Positions 44,671 to 54,439 are shown, counted from the first letter of the stretch. The stretch is DNA of 64,000 nt from Methylotuvimicrobium buryatense 5G (GCF_000341735.1 NZ_KB455575.1:190582-254581); one strand, 5' to 3'. The notes: generated from the letters alone by a model not told the origin. Numbers and translations are program-made.

Positions 44671-44735
44671 GCCAAGATTTTTCGCGAAAGCTGAAATGGG
44701 GTCCGTCCGATTTCAGCAGCGAAAAATGACTTGGC
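44671..44735. repeat. Extended imperfect palindrome upstream of tcmP
   Basis: GCCAAGATTTTTCGC-GAAAGCTGAAAT (44671-) pairs with the inverse of ATTTCAGCAGCGAAAAATG...TTGGC (to 44735), giving a ~27-bp arm with small bulges. The remaining bases to 44988 are GC-rich without a credible ORF. The whole 355-bp gap could be a structured leader or ncRNA. Confidence 0.55.
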
Positions 44736-44988
44736 GATTATTGCCTTCGGCGGCCCCGATTCGCCCTGCGTCCGTGCCACTACGCCACATCATCGTAAAC
44801 TCGATGCGGCTCCGTAGCACTCCCACAAATGGCTTTACGCCGTGTCGCGATGCCTTGTATTTTGCCTCCGCCTGCGCTATTCGCGCAGACTCCGGCAAAA
44901 CACCCGGCGCTACGGCTATCGGGGACTAAAAATCTTCACTTCGCTAACGCTCCGTTTCCAAGATTTTCAGCGGAGGAAGGAGAGCAAA

Positions 44989-45870
44989 ATGCACATACCC
45001 ACTTCCCCGCCAAACAACGATCATTACTTTGGCGGCTCATGGACGGAAATTAAGCTGGATATTTTGAGGAAATACTTGCAGTTTTACACCACGGCATTGA
45101 AAAAGCAGAATTTCGAATTGCTTTATATAGACGCCTTTGCCGGATCCGGAAGCCGATCTGAGAACATTCCCGAAGCGCCATTTTTTAACGAATCCGCACA
45201 AAAACTAACCTATGACGGCTCGGCAAAAATAGCCCTTGATATCGACCCGGCATTCGATCGTTACCTGTTCGTCGAAAAAGACGCCACCCGTTGCCAAGCC
45301 CTAAACAGCCTAAAACAAGCCCATCCTGAACGACACATTCAAATCGACAATAACGATGCCAATCAAGTCATACAGACCCTAGCCAAGAAACCGATTTGGG
45401 ACAAAAACAAATACCGGGGCGTTATTTTCTTAGATCCTTATGGAAATCAAATCGAATGGAGATCCCTTGAAGCCATCGCATCGACCAAAGCCTTCGATGT
45501 TTGGCTGCTCTTTCCATTAAGCGGCGTTTACCGGCAAACGCCGCGAGACTATCGAAAACTGGAAGACTACAAAAAAGACAACCTGAACAAGCTGTTCGGC
45601 ACCGACGAATGGGAAACTGCCTTTTACCCGTCATCCAATCAAACGCACTTGTTCGACGAAGAGGTAAAGCACCGGATCCCCGTCAAAGAAATCGAGCAAT
45701 GGATCAAAGCGCGACTGAAGACTTGCTTTCCCTATGTTTTCGATCCGCTCCCACTGCCCCAAAAAGGCGCTCAACTGTTCTCGTTGTTTTTTTGCGTCTC
45801 GAACGATTCCGGAAAAGCGATCGGGCTGGCGTTAAAGGCCGCAAATCATCTGCTTAAGCAGCATGAATAG
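44989..45870 (+). CDS. tcmP: Three-Cys-motif partner protein TcmP
   Basis: 293 aa from ATG 44989, behind a very strong GGAGGAAGGAG site. Family landmarks: 'WTEIKLDILRKYLQFYTTAL', 'LLYIDAFAGSGS', 'YLFVEKDATRC', 'GVIFLDPYGNQIEWRSLEAI', 'FDVWLLFPLSGVYR'. The fold looks Rossmann/methyltransferase-like. TcmP genes occur beside PF07505 'three-Cys' proteins, and exactly such a gene lies tail-to-tail here, overlapping 17 bp. Function unknown; frequent in mobile or defence-like contexts. Confidence 0.88.
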   Translation: MHIPTSPPNNDHYFGGSWTEIKLDILRKYLQFYTTALKKQNFELLYIDAFAGSGSRSENIPEAPFFNESAQKLTYDGSAKIALDIDPAFDRYLFVEKDATRCQALNSLKQAHPERHIQIDNNDANQVIQTLAKKPIWDKNKYRGVIFLDPYGNQIEWRSLEAIASTKAFDVWLLFPLSGVYRQTPRDYRKLEDYKKDNLNKLFGTDEWETAFYPSSNQTHLFDEEVKHRIPVKEIEQWIKARLKTCFPYVFDPLPLPQKGAQLFSLFFCVSNDSGKAIGLALKAANHLLKQHE

Positions 45871-46594
45871 GATACTGATCCCAGGTCTTGCCTTGTAATA
45901 ATCGGCCGTTATTTTTTTTATTACGCTTGACGCCATCGTCGCCCCACATTCCCCATTGCTTAAAGAAAAAAGCAACCCCGGCGCGCTCGCATTGATTTTT
46001 GATCGACAACACCCAATGCTCACTCATGGGCCTGGCATTCGCGCCGCTTTCGCCGCCGACGATTACCCAATGAATGCCGCCGATATCCATAACGCCCAAA
46101 TCTTCCAGGAGCGGTTCGCAAGACAAAAACCGAACCGCCGCATCGATGCGCTTCAGCACCTCTATTCTCGGTAGACCGTACCGCTTGTCCTCCACGCTCA
46201 CCCCAAGCCAGGCATTGCGCGGTACCGGCCGCGCGGCGAAATAGTCGGCCATCCTTTCCGCGCGCTTAGTCAATATCTGATACGTATGCTGCGGGGTTTG
46301 CTCAATGACGGCGAATACCCGATCAAGATAATTGTAAGGAATTTGCTCGTGAAACAAATCGCTCATACTGTTTACGAAATAGAGCGTCGGCTTCTTACGG
46401 TGTAACGGTTGATCGAGCCTATTCGGCATCAACGACAACGCGAAACCGTTGTCATACCCAGGCGCGCGCATCGCCTGAAGACGCAGCGCCATCACTTCGG
46501 CATAACAATGCTTGCATCCGGGACTGATCTTCGTGCACCCCGTCGTCGGATTCCACGTCTGCTCGGTCCATTCAATAGGTGTTTTATTACTCAT
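45854..46594 (-). CDS. PF07505 (phage Gp37/Gp68-like) three-Cys protein
   Basis: 246 aa from ATG 46594 after an AGGAGGAGG site (a 67-residue longer frame is unlikely). Three cysteines 'GCTKISPGCKHCYAEVMALR' (C-x6-C-x2-C) in a radical-SAM-like N-terminus; also 'TLYFVNSMSDLFHEQIPYNY', 'PQHTYQILTKRAERM', 'NAWLGVSVEDKRYG', 'VIVGGESGANARPM' and 'FFFKQWGMWGD'. Annotated widely as DUF5131. Convergent partner of tcmP; reaction unknown. Confidence 0.9.
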   Translation of the reverse strand: MSNKTPIEWTEQTWNPTTGCTKISPGCKHCYAEVMALRLQAMRAPGYDNGFALSLMPNRLDQPLHRKKPTLYFVNSMSDLFHEQIPYNYLDRVFAVIEQTPQHTYQILTKRAERMADYFAARPVPRNAWLGVSVEDKRYGLPRIEVLKRIDAAVRFLSCEPLLEDLGVMDIGGIHWVIVGGESGANARPMSEHWVLSIKNQCERAGVAFFFKQWGMWGDDGVKRNKKNNGRLLQGKTWDQYPIHAA

Positions 46595-46725
46595 AACCTC
46601 CTCCTGCTGCGGTAATTGATCACACTGTTTGGGCATCGATAGTCTCAGTCTAGCACCAAACTCGCCCGAAGAAACCCCCAAACGGCAGCAAATGCCGGCC
46701 ACGCCTGGAACGAGAGGGGTCATGA

Positions 46726-46752
46726 AGATAGGGGGCAGGTCTTTAATTTTGC
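46726..46752 (+). other. Possible REP/Y1-transposase-type flank
   Basis: GGGGTCATGAAGATAGGGGG followed by CAGGTCTTTAATTTTGCAC matches text often seen next to REP-associated tyrosine transposase genes. No transposase ORF is present here, so this may be a fossil end. Low certainty. Confidence 0.3.
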
Positions 46753-46888
46753 ACTTATTGAATTGAAAACCGGAACAGGTGTTTATGTGTTTCACTAATT
46801 GGGGTCAGTGTAAAAAAATGCCTAGCTGATCGTCGCGCCCCTTACTTTAACGTTAACCGCATCGCCTTGCCACTTTCTCATCTCGGGA

Positions 46889-46907
46889 GTATGATAATCC
46901 ATCATAC
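46889..46907 (+). promoter_or_regulatory. Probable operator of the toxin-antitoxin operon
   Basis: GTATGAT-AATCC-ATCATAC, a 7-bp inverted repeat, lies 18 bp before the antitoxin start. RHH antitoxins bind such palindromes for autorepression. Confidence 0.5.
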
Positions 46908-46924
46908 CGTTAAGGGTAATGATC

Positions 46925-47167
46925 ATGAGTCAGATGAAAGTAGCAATAACCATTGAGGAAGGGGTTCTCGCCAAGGTCGATGCCCTGGTGAAGCGCAAAG
47001 TATTTAGCAATCGTAGCCGCGCCATCCAGGAGGCTGTGCTAGAGAAGTTGGAGCGCCTTGAGCGCAATCGCTTGGCCGAGGAATGTGCCAAGCTGGATCC
47101 TGCTTTCGAGAAGGCCATGGCTGACGAAGGATTGTCTGAGGATCTGGATGCATGGCCAAAATACTGA
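46925..47167 (+). CDS. Ribbon-helix-helix antitoxin (MazE/PemI-like)
   Basis: 80 aa, [19 protein letters not shown]. An RHH DNA-binding start with '[18 protein letters not shown]', then a toxin-binding acidic tail ('[14 protein letters not shown]'). The TAAGGG site fits the ATG at 46925 best. It overlaps the toxin gene by 16 bp. Confidence 0.88.
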   Translation: MSQMKVAITIEEGVLAKVDALVKRKVFSNRSRAIQEAVLEKLERLERNRLAEECAKLDPAFEKAMADEGLSEDLDAWPKY

Positions 47168-47490
47168 GAGGCGAGATTCGCTGGGCTGATCTCAATCCTA
47201 CGATAGGTCGGGAGCAGTCTGGCGAGCGCCCGGTTCTTATCCTAAGCCAAGATATATTCAACGAGCGCTCTGGTACTGTCATAGCGATGGCACTTACAAG
47301 TCAAGAGCAGAAAGCGGGCTTTCCGCTTACACACGAAGTTCTTGCCTCAAAGCTGCCAAAGCGTTCATGGGTGAAAATCAGTCAGATTCGTACGCTCTCA
47401 ACTGAGCGTATCGGCAAGAAGATCGGGAATCTCGCACCGGATGAGCTTGCGCATGTAATCGAAGGTTTGAATGATATTATCGGCGGTTAA
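47152..47490 (+). CDS. MazF/PemK-type mRNA interferase toxin
   Basis: 112 aa. PemK/MazF fold: '[20 protein letters not shown]', '[19 protein letters not shown]', '[17 protein letters not shown]'. Likely a ribosome-independent sequence-specific RNase, neutralised by the RHH protein whose gene overlaps its start. Typical type II TA arrangement (antitoxin first). Confidence 0.92.
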   Translation: MAKILRGEIRWADLNPTIGREQSGERPVLILSQDIFNERSGTVIAMALTSQEQKAGFPLTHEVLASKLPKRSWVKISQIRTLSTERIGKKIGNLAPDELAHVIEGLNDIIGG

Positions 47491-47708
47491 TAAACTGTAA
47501 CTTTGCTATGCCCCAGGTTATTCAATTCTTCGGTGAGCAAGACAGATGGAAACAGAACAACATACAAAGATGGTTTCGCCTTTGGAACTTAATCTAGGTA
47601 ATCGAGTAATGACTACTTCAGCAAGACCTTTAACTGACGTTACAAATAAAGCCCTCCATGTTGAAAACACCCACCAATTCCGGAAGCGCTAAAAACTCAA
47701 AGTGAATC

Positions 47709-47807
47709 GTAGGGTACGCTACGCCTACCTAATGCCAGCACAAGGCAATACATGAGGTCTCATTAAACTGCTGGTGGGGTTGCTGTGGTACGCACAGCGT
47801 AGCCTAA
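47709..47807. repeat. GTAGGGTACGC inverted-repeat unit, copy 2
   Basis: GTAGGGTACGCTACGCCTAC pairs with the inverse of GGTACGCACAGCGTAGCCTA. The same family as 27892-27986. The rest of the 471-bp gap between the toxin and comF is unremarkable. Confidence 0.75.
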
Positions 47808-47961
47808 ACTCTTCAAGTTTCAACATTGGCGTAGTATTCATTTTTTCAACTATATTAACGCGAACATAGCCTTTTTCAAAAGGGGAGATATGTTACCAAG
47901 CGTTTTAAAGTACAGTTAGCTGAATAATTACAACCTTTTGTCTTTAAAAAATCGCGTTTTC

Positions 47962-48663
47962 TCATGCCCGTGCGCAAACCCAAACGTCGACCCGGGCCGC
48001 ACCGGCTTTTTTTAGCGCTCGCGCCAGTTCGGAAACGGTCGTGCCGGTGGTCATTACGTCATCGACGATCGCAATATGATCGAATCTTAACGGTCCGTTG
48101 ACGGTAAATGCGTTTCTCATGTTTTTACGCCGTTCTTTGGCGGGCAAATCGATTTGGTGTGGCGTATTACGGCTGCGAATGCAACAGTCGAGATCAATCG
48201 GTATCGCTAGTTCGCGGCTTAGCGTGCGGGCGATTTCGATCGATTGATTAAAGCCGCGTTCCCGGTAGCGGCGAGGGTGCAACGGCACCGGCACCAGGCA
48301 ATCGGGCATTTCGGCGGATATTTTCAAGTAGTCCGCCATCAACAATCCTAGCAGTCGCGCATTTTTGAATTGGCGGCGAAATTTCAATCCTGAGATTAAA
48401 AAACGGATAACGCTTTGATGTTTAAAAGGCGCATGCGTTTCGTCGAAGCCGGGCATGCGTTTTTGACAATCGCCGCATAATATCGGCCCGGTTGGCGCGT
48501 GTACGAAAGGAATGCCGCAGCGGTAACAGCAATAAGGGTTAGTGACCAGTAACGCCGCGCAAGGCTGACAAATATCCCTCGAAGCCTGTCCCTGATTGCC
48601 GCATAAAATGCAGGTGGGCGGCAATAAGTAATTCTGTATAATATCGAGCCAGTTGTTTACCAT
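47962..48663 (-). CDS. comF: ComF-family phosphoribosyltransferase-like protein
   Basis: 233 aa. N-terminal zinc-finger cysteines (CILCG, CQPC, CCYRCG, CGDC) and a C-terminal PRTase motif 'AIVDDVMTTGTTVSELARAL'. ComF/GntX proteins help DNA uptake or processing of internalised ssDNA; the exact role in gammaproteobacteria is unsettled. Divergent from the bio operon, its usual place next to bioB. Confidence 0.92.
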   Translation of the reverse strand: MVNNWLDIIQNYLLPPTCILCGNQGQASRDICQPCAALLVTNPYCCYRCGIPFVHAPTGPILCGDCQKRMPGFDETHAPFKHQSVIRFLISGLKFRRQFKNARLLGLLMADYLKISAEMPDCLVPVPLHPRRYRERGFNQSIEIARTLSRELAIPIDLDCCIRSRNTPHQIDLPAKERRKNMRNAFTVNGPLRFDHIAIVDDVMTTGTTVSELARALKKAGAARVDVWVCARA

Positions 48664-48783
48664 TATAAAGCGGTCAGGTTGACAAGCGGTGCGTCATTGA
48701 AAAAGATCGGTACCGGGTGCAGCTCGAATCCGACAAAAGCCTGATCGATATCGCTCAATTTTTATAATCCGGAGATTAACAGA

Positions 48784-49764
48784 ATGTCAGCAAACCCAGC
48801 AATAAGCACGATTCGCCACGACTGGCGCACTGAGGAGGTTCAAGCCTTATTCGCGTTGCCTTTCAACGATTTGATATTTCGTGCCCAATCGATTCATCGC
48901 GAACATTTCGACCCGAACGAGATTCAGATTAGTAGCTTATTGAGCATTAAAACCGGATCGTGTTCGGAAGATTGCGCTTATTGCCCGCAAAGCGCGCGTT
49001 ATGATGCGGATTTGCAACCGGAAGCCTTGATGCCGGTCGATGACGTGTTAAAGGCGGCGCGGCGCGCAAAAGACGAAGGCGCTTCTCGGTTCTGCATGGG
49101 CGCGGCCTGGCGACAACCGAAAGACAAAGATGTCGCGCGCGTCGTCGAAATGATTCAAGGCGTTAAAGCGTTAGGCATGGAAACCTGTGTGACCCTGGGT
49201 ATGTTGACCGACACTCAAACCGCGACGCTCAAGGATGCCGGTCTCGATTATTACAATCATAATCTGGATACTTCGGAAGATTATTATTCGGAAATCATCA
49301 CGACCCGTACCTATCAAGACCGTCTCGACACCTTGGCGAGGGTTCGGGATGCCGGTATCAATGTCTGTTGCGGCGGCATTGTCGGCATGGGCGAGAGCGA
49401 ACAAGACAGAGCGAAACTGTTGATCGAATTGGCTAATTTACCGAAGCATCCGGAAAGTGTGCCGATCAACATGCTGGTTCAGGTCGAGGGTACGCCGCTG
49501 AACGGTACCGAAAAATTGGATCCCATCGTATTTGTTAGAACGATTGCGGTCGCGCGTATCCTAATGCCGACTTCCCGCGTGCGTTTGTCGGCCGGCCGTA
49601 ATGCTATGAGCGACGAAATGCAGGCTCTATGTTTTCTCGCCGGCGCCAATTCGATTTTCTACGGTGAAAAACTGTTAACGACCGACAATCCGATGACCAA
49701 TCAAGATCTAGCGTTATTCGAACGCTTAGGCGTGCGTTCCGGCGGGTCTTGTCACGTTCAATGA
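48784..49764 (+). CDS. bioB: Biotin synthase
   Basis: 326 aa. Radical-SAM enzyme inserting sulfur into dethiobiotin. SAM cluster motif '[10 protein letters not shown]' and the conserved '[11 protein letters not shown]', 'GGIVGMGES' and 'RLSAGR' blocks. First gene of bioBFHCD; its stop overlaps the bioF start (ATGA). The 120 bp upstream contains an inverted-type region but no certain BirA operator could be fixed. Confidence 0.97.
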   Translation: MSANPAISTIRHDWRTEEVQALFALPFNDLIFRAQSIHREHFDPNEIQISSLLSIKTGSCSEDCAYCPQSARYDADLQPEALMPVDDVLKAARRAKDEGASRFCMGAAWRQPKDKDVARVVEMIQGVKALGMETCVTLGMLTDTQTATLKDAGLDYYNHNLDTSEDYYSEIITTRTYQDRLDTLARVRDAGINVCCGGIVGMGESEQDRAKLLIELANLPKHPESVPINMLVQVEGTPLNGTEKLDPIVFVRTIAVARILMPTSRVRLSAGRNAMSDEMQALCFLAGANSIFYGEKLLTTDNPMTNQDLALFERLGVRSGGSCHVQ

Positions 49765-50924
49765 TCGGTATCGAATCCGGGCTGGATGCCGAGCTCGAGC
49801 GCTTGGCGCGCGAAGATTTGTACCGGACGCGCCGAGTCGTCGAATCCGCTCAAGGCGTCGAATTACAGTGCGGCGGACGAAAGCTGATTAATTTTTGCAG
49901 CAACGATTATCTCGGCTTGGCCAATCACCCTGCGGTCGTCAAGGCCTTTCAAGACGGCGCGGCTCGTTACGGCGTGGGCAGCGGCTCCGCGCACTTGATT
50001 TGCGGTCACGGCCGCGCGCATCATGCCTTGGAAGAAGAACTTGCGGAGTTCACCGGCCGCGACCGTGCACTACTGTTTTCGACCGGTTACATGGCCAATA
50101 TCGGCGTCATTTCGGCGCTGACGGGTAGGGGAGATACGGTTTTCGAAGACCGGTTGAATCATGCCTCTTTATTGGATGGCGGTTTGTTATCGGGCGCGCG
50201 CTTTAAGCGTTACCGCCATGCCGACGCGGAAGGTTTGCTCGACAGTTTGAGCCGTACCGAAGGGCGGGCGATGATCGTAACCGACGGCGTGTTCAGCATG
50301 GATGGAGATTTGGCGCCGCTCGACGTCCTGTCGCAAATCGCGAAAGATCAGGACACCTGCTTAATGGTCGACGATGCGCACGGTTTGGGCGTGATCGGCG
50401 ACAAAGGGCGGGGAATCGTCGAGCATTTCGGCTTGACGCAACAACAGGTGCCGATTTTGGTCGGAACGCTCGGCAAGGCTTTCGGTACCTTTGGAGCCTT
50501 TGTCGCCGGCTCCGAGACGCTGATCGAGACTTTGATTCAAAAGGCTCGAACCTATATCTACACGACCGCATTGCCGCCCGCCGTCGCCGAAGCAACCCGT
50601 GCTGCTTTGAATATCCTTATCGAAGATCAGTGGCGCAGGGAAAATTTAAACGATTTGGTGCGACGTTTTCGCCGAGGCGCCGAACAGCTCGGTTTTCCGT
50701 TGATGCCCTCGAATTCGGCGATTCAGCCTATCCTGATCGGCGATAGTCGAAGGGCGGTCGAAATCGGCAAGCGTTTGCTCGATGACGGGTTTTGGGTCGG
50801 TGCAATTCGGCCGCCCACCGTTCCGCAAGGCAGCGCTCGGCTGCGCGTGACTTTTTCGGCGCTACACGACGAGCAACAAGTCGATCGTTTGCTCGAATCC
50901 TTGGCAAAATCTATATCGCAATGA
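49761..50924 (+). CDS. bioF: 8-amino-7-oxononanoate synthase
   Basis: 387 aa from the ATG overlapping the bioB stop. PLP lysine in '[17 protein letters not shown]', plus '[13 protein letters not shown]' and '[10 protein letters not shown]'. Condenses pimeloyl-ACP with alanine. Ends in an ATGA overlap with bioH. Confidence 0.96.
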   Translation: MIGIESGLDAELERLAREDLYRTRRVVESAQGVELQCGGRKLINFCSNDYLGLANHPAVVKAFQDGAARYGVGSGSAHLICGHGRAHHALEEELAEFTGRDRALLFSTGYMANIGVISALTGRGDTVFEDRLNHASLLDGGLLSGARFKRYRHADAEGLLDSLSRTEGRAMIVTDGVFSMDGDLAPLDVLSQIAKDQDTCLMVDDAHGLGVIGDKGRGIVEHFGLTQQQVPILVGTLGKAFGTFGAFVAGSETLIETLIQKARTYIYTTALPPAVAEATRAALNILIEDQWRRENLNDLVRRFRRGAEQLGFPLMPSNSAIQPILIGDSRRAVEIGKRLLDDGFWVGAIRPPTVPQGSARLRVTFSALHDEQQVDRLLESLAKSISQ

Positions 50925-51685
50925 CTATTCATTATCAAGTTTACGGCGATGGGGAGCCTGTCGTCTTGGTCCATGGTTGGGCGATGCATTCGGGCATTTG
51001 GCGCAATTTTGCCGAGCAATTGGCGCAAACCCGCCGCGTCGTTTGCGTCGATTTGCCGGGGCATGGCTTAAGCGCCGAAATACCCGAGTTCACGCTCGAG
51101 TCGGTATGCGAGCAGTTGAGCAAAATTGTCGATAGTAAAGCTTGCTGGATCGGTTGGTCGTTGGGCGGGTCGGTGGCCTTGGCAATGGCTAGGTTGTTTC
51201 CGGAAGCCGTCTCGTCGGTCGTTTTGCTGGCCAGCAATCCTTGTTTTGTCGAAAATGCGGATTGGCCGGGTATGCCGGAAAATCAGCTCGATCTATTCGC
51301 CGAGAATCTCAGCGCCGATTGCGAATCGACGCTATTGCGTTTCTTGTCATTGCAAATCAATGGTTTGCCAGAGTTTAGGAAATTGTCTAAAAAACTCGCG
51401 GCCGTGCTTCGCGAATCCCGCATGCCGACGGAAAAAACGCTGCAGGGCGGCTTAGCTGTTTTAAAGCAGACCGATTTAAGGTCGGCGCTTGCCGATCTTC
51501 GCGTACCGGTCGCGGCGATGTTGGGCGAAAAAGATACCTTGGTTCCGGTTGGCATCGGCGAAGCAATGCGGGTAATCAATCCGGACCTGCATTTGAGCGT
51601 GATTAAAAATGCCGGGCATGCGCCGTTTTTATCGCATCGACCGGAATTGATCGAGAGTCTTATCGATTTTTGGGAGTCGAGGTGA
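50921..51685 (+). CDS. bioH: Pimeloyl-ACP methyl ester esterase
   Basis: 254 aa, alpha/beta hydrolase. Nucleophile Ser in '[10 protein letters not shown]', oxyanion 'HGWAMHSG', Asp in '[10 protein letters not shown]', His in '[12 protein letters not shown]'. Removes the methyl mask from pimeloyl-ACP. Translationally coupled to both neighbours. Confidence 0.95.
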   Translation: MTIHYQVYGDGEPVVLVHGWAMHSGIWRNFAEQLAQTRRVVCVDLPGHGLSAEIPEFTLESVCEQLSKIVDSKACWIGWSLGGSVALAMARLFPEAVSSVVLLASNPCFVENADWPGMPENQLDLFAENLSADCESTLLRFLSLQINGLPEFRKLSKKLAAVLRESRMPTEKTLQGGLAVLKQTDLRSALADLRVPVAAMLGEKDTLVPVGIGEAMRVINPDLHLSVIKNAGHAPFLSHRPELIESLIDFWESR

Positions 51686-52482
51686 GCGCGGTATTTGAAC
51701 TGGATAAGACCAAGCTCAGAGAATCGTTCGGTTCGGCGAGTCTGTCTTATGATCGTGTTGCCGGTTTGCAAAGAACGGTTGGTTTAAATCTATTGCAAAG
51801 AGTAGCACCGGCACAATTGACGGGCACCGTTGTCGATTTGGGCTGCGGCACAGGATTTTTGACTAAATCCTTGCTCGATGCCGAAAATGTCGAGCGAATT
51901 GTTGCGCTCGACATTGCCTTGCCGATGCTGCATGCGGCAAGGCAAAAGCTCGGCGATACCAGTCGTTTGCATTATGTTTGCGGCGATGCGGAAAGCCCGC
52001 CGTTAAATACGAACTCGGTCGATACGGTGGTTTCCAATCTGGCCTTGCAATGGTGCCGCGATTTAACGGCGGTTTTCTGTGGTCTGCATCGTATTCTCAA
52101 GGCGGACGGCGAATTGGTATTTTCGACCTTCGGTCCGCATACGCTCTGCGAGTTAAAACAGGCTTGGGCCGCAGTCGACGACTATCATCATGTCAACGAG
52201 TTTTACCGCGAAACGGAAATAAGGCGTTGCCTGGCCGATGCCGGATTTAAGGAAATAGCGGTGCAATCCGAAATTTATCGGCCGGTTTACGGTTCCGTAT
52301 TGGCTTTAATGAAAGAGCTTAAATCGATGGGGGCACATAATGTGTCTTCCGGACGTAATAAAAGGCTAACGACAAAACAGGAAATGACAAGCATGATCGA
52401 GGCTTATCCGCTTAATGATGCCAATATTGGGGCGACATTTGAGGTTTTTATCGTTTCGGCGAGAGTAGAAAACAATGACTAA
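51682..52482 (+). CDS. bioC: Malonyl-ACP O-methyltransferase
   Basis: 266 aa from a GTG in a GTGA overlap with bioH. SAM motif 'VVDLGCGTGFLTKSLL', 'IVALDIALPMLHAARQKL', 'SNLALQWCRDL' and 'FSTFGPHTLCELKQAW'. Starts the pimelate moiety by methylating malonyl-ACP. Overlaps bioD by 8 bp. Confidence 0.94.
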   Translation: MSAVFELDKTKLRESFGSASLSYDRVAGLQRTVGLNLLQRVAPAQLTGTVVDLGCGTGFLTKSLLDAENVERIVALDIALPMLHAARQKLGDTSRLHYVCGDAESPPLNTNSVDTVVSNLALQWCRDLTAVFCGLHRILKADGELVFSTFGPHTLCELKQAWAAVDDYHHVNEFYRETEIRRCLADAGFKEIAVQSEIYRPVYGSVLALMKELKSMGAHNVSSGRNKRLTTKQEMTSMIEAYPLNDANIGATFEVFIVSARVENND

Positions 52483-53140
52483 AGGGCTATTTATAACCGG
52501 CACAGATACGGGTGTCGGAAAAACCTGGGCGACGGTCGCGTTGATGCGTCATTTCAAAAATCAAGGGCATACGGTTATCGGCATGAAGCCGGTCGCCTCG
52601 GGTTGTCTCGAAATCGACGGCAAACTGAGAAACGAAGATGCGCTGCTATTACAGCAAAACGCCTCGATACCGGTGCAATACGAATGGGTTAACCCTTACG
52701 CCTATCGCATGCCGGTTTCGCCGCATTTGGCTGGAGCAGAGCATCCGCCGGTTTTGGATGATATATGTTCGATTTTTCAAACACTGCAACAAAATGCCGA
52801 TATCGTTTTGGTCGAAGGCGTCGGCGGTTGGCGGGTTCCGTTGAATGCCGACTCCGATGTCTCCGATTTGGCGCGCGTACTGGGCTTGCCGGTAGTCATC
52901 GTGGTGGCGATAAGACTGGGTTGTATCAATCATGCAAGATTAACTTATGAGTCGATTGTGCAGTCCGGACAAGCTTGCGCCGGTTGGATAGCCGTTTGCT
53001 CCGATAACAACATGCTGCTGCGCGAGGAAAATATCGCCACGATTAAGGCAATGATCGACGCACCGTTGCTAGGAGTATTTCCTTTTATGCCCGAACCCGA
53101 CTTCGATGATCTGTCGGCGGCATTCGAGAAAACCCTATAA
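52475..53140 (+). CDS. bioD: Dethiobiotin synthetase
   Basis: 221 aa. P-loop 'FITGTDTGVGKTWATVAL', 'MKPVASGCLE', 'LVEGVGGWRVPL' and 'LPVVIVVAIRLGCINHARLT'. ATP-dependent ureido ring closure. Last gene of the compact bioBFHCD operon. Confidence 0.96.
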   Translation: MTKGLFITGTDTGVGKTWATVALMRHFKNQGHTVIGMKPVASGCLEIDGKLRNEDALLLQQNASIPVQYEWVNPYAYRMPVSPHLAGAEHPPVLDDICSIFQTLQQNADIVLVEGVGGWRVPLNADSDVSDLARVLGLPVVIVVAIRLGCINHARLTYESIVQSGQACAGWIAVCSDNNMLLREENIATIKAMIDAPLLGVFPFMPEPDFDDLSAAFEKTL

Positions 53141-53311
53141 AAAATATTGAAATTAAGTTCCAAATAAACCATAATTCTTTTGCGGTTATTTCGGCATGCA
53201 AAACAGTTTGCAATGCAAGGGGAGGGCGAATGCGCCGCATTCTCATAATTCAAAGCCTTGACGAGTGAAAAGGCTCAAACAAGGCAATTAATCAACACAG
53301 GAGAGGAAATT

Positions 53312-53707
53312 ATGGCTTTAATCACTTGGACGGCAGATCAATTCGGCACCAATGTCGGTTTTGCCGACGATGAACATAAAGTTTTGTTCGACAAACTCAA
53401 TAAACTTTACGATTTGGCGACAGGCGGGGCGGAAAGATCCGCAATCGGCGCGCAACTCGATGATTTAATTGCCTATGTCGTAGGGCATTTCGCGCATGAA
53501 GAAAAAGAAATGGAAGCGGCCGGTTTTGCCGGTTTGGCGGCACATAAAGCCGAACACGAGGCCTTAGTGGGAACTTGCGCCGATCTACAAAAAAAATTCC
53601 ATGCCGGCGAAGCCGATGTAACCGATGAAGTGGGGCAAATGGTTAAGAGTTGGTTGGAAAGTCACATTCCGACTTTCGATAGAGGCTATGCTGCCGTTTT
53701 GAGTTAA
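53312..53707 (+). CDS. Bacteriohemerythrin
   Basis: 131 aa, ATG 53312 after GGAGAGG. Diiron oxygen-binding four-helix bundle. Ligands in 'FADDEHKVLFDKLNKLYD', 'HFAHEEKEMEAAGF', 'HKAEHEALV' and 'HIPTFDRGYA'. Length and sequence closely resemble the Methylococcus capsulatus hemerythrin, thought to carry O2 to particulate methane monooxygenase. It fits the methanotroph picture and its position just before the oxidase operon. Its 3' end is duplicated downstream. Confidence 0.93.
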   Translation: MALITWTADQFGTNVGFADDEHKVLFDKLNKLYDLATGGAERSAIGAQLDDLIAYVVGHFAHEEKEMEAAGFAGLAAHKAEHEALVGTCADLQKKFHAGEADVTDEVGQMVKSWLESHIPTFDRGYAAVLS

Positions 53708-53712
53708 TTGAT

Positions 53713-53872
53713 CACGCTCTTTCCCAAGCTCCAGCTTGGGAAAGACACCCCGGAAGCTCCAGCTTCCTGAACAGGTTGGAGCTTGGGTAACAGCATATTT
53801 TAGTTTTTGCGACTACGGCTGGCCCCTGCTCGGATACTTGGCTTCGGCAAGCTGAAGCATCTTGCTAATCAG
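53713..53872 (+). repeat. 160-bp dispersed repeat inserted behind the hemerythrin gene
   Basis: AAGCT palindromes (TTCCCAAGCTCCAGCTTGGG), the TTTTAGTTTTTGCGACTACG block and GGCTTCGGCAAGCTGAAGCA, ending GCTAATCAG. Homologous to 28195-28659, but without the 214-bp element: it is the 'empty site' at 53831/53832. Confidence 0.85.
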
Positions 53873-53948
53873 AAATGGTTAAGAGTTGGTTGGAAAGTCA
53901 CATTCCGATTTTCGATAGAGGCTATGCTGCCGTTTTGAGTTAATTGAT
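53873..53948 (+). pseudogene. Duplicated 3' end of the hemerythrin gene
   Basis: 76 bp identical to 53637-53712 except one C/T, including the last codons and stop. With the first copy it brackets the 160-bp repeat. Confidence 0.95.
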
Positions 53949-54092
53949 GAAAAAATGAATTGAGGATTTTTCAACAAAGAGTCGGCATTTTTTCCAAGAT
54001 TTTCGGTACGGTTGTGGTTTAAATTGACGGTTGAAGTCACTGTCGATGAAGACTGTCAGTTCGGGGCGATTAGTGAAAATGCAGACCATCGA

Positions 54093-54123
54093 AGCCCGTG
54101 AAGGAGGAGTCACGGGCTTTTTT
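54093..54123 (+). terminator. Intrinsic terminator upstream of the cox operon
   Basis: AGCCCGTGA (54093-54101) pairs with TCACGGGCT (54110-54118), followed by six T (54118-54123). It may end the hemerythrin transcript or a short untranslated RNA from 53.95-54.09 kb. The rest of the 54.12-54.44 kb leader shows no further repeat. Confidence 0.85.
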
Positions 54124-54439
54124 GTGCGCGTTAGTTTTAAGGCATCGGCAAAGCTCTTCTGGCTTACCGTCGCATCATGGGTTAAAATTCTCGTTTTTTA
54201 AAATAGCTATTATAAAAACAGGGAAATTAGTGAATGTTGATTTGCTTTGAACCCCGGCTAAGAGTAGCTGATCAGCGAGAGAAACTTTTTCTCTATTTCA
54301 TTGACTTAGGATAGGGTGCTTGCCGTTAGAAAGCCAAACTGAACAAGTCTTGATTTTAAAACAGACTGGCGCTGATGACGTTACTAAAAATTTATCAATT
54401 GCATACAAGAGTTTCTAACTACCACCGGGAGGCTGCTCC

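Noticed and set aside
44696-44929. ORF in the GC-rich gap before tcmP
   Set aside because: No ribosome site or recognisable sequence; it ends in the leader and the strong site belongs to tcmP at 44989.
48664-48783. BirA operator before bioB
   Set aside because: No convincing TTGTAAACC-type inverted repeat was found in the comF-bioB gap.
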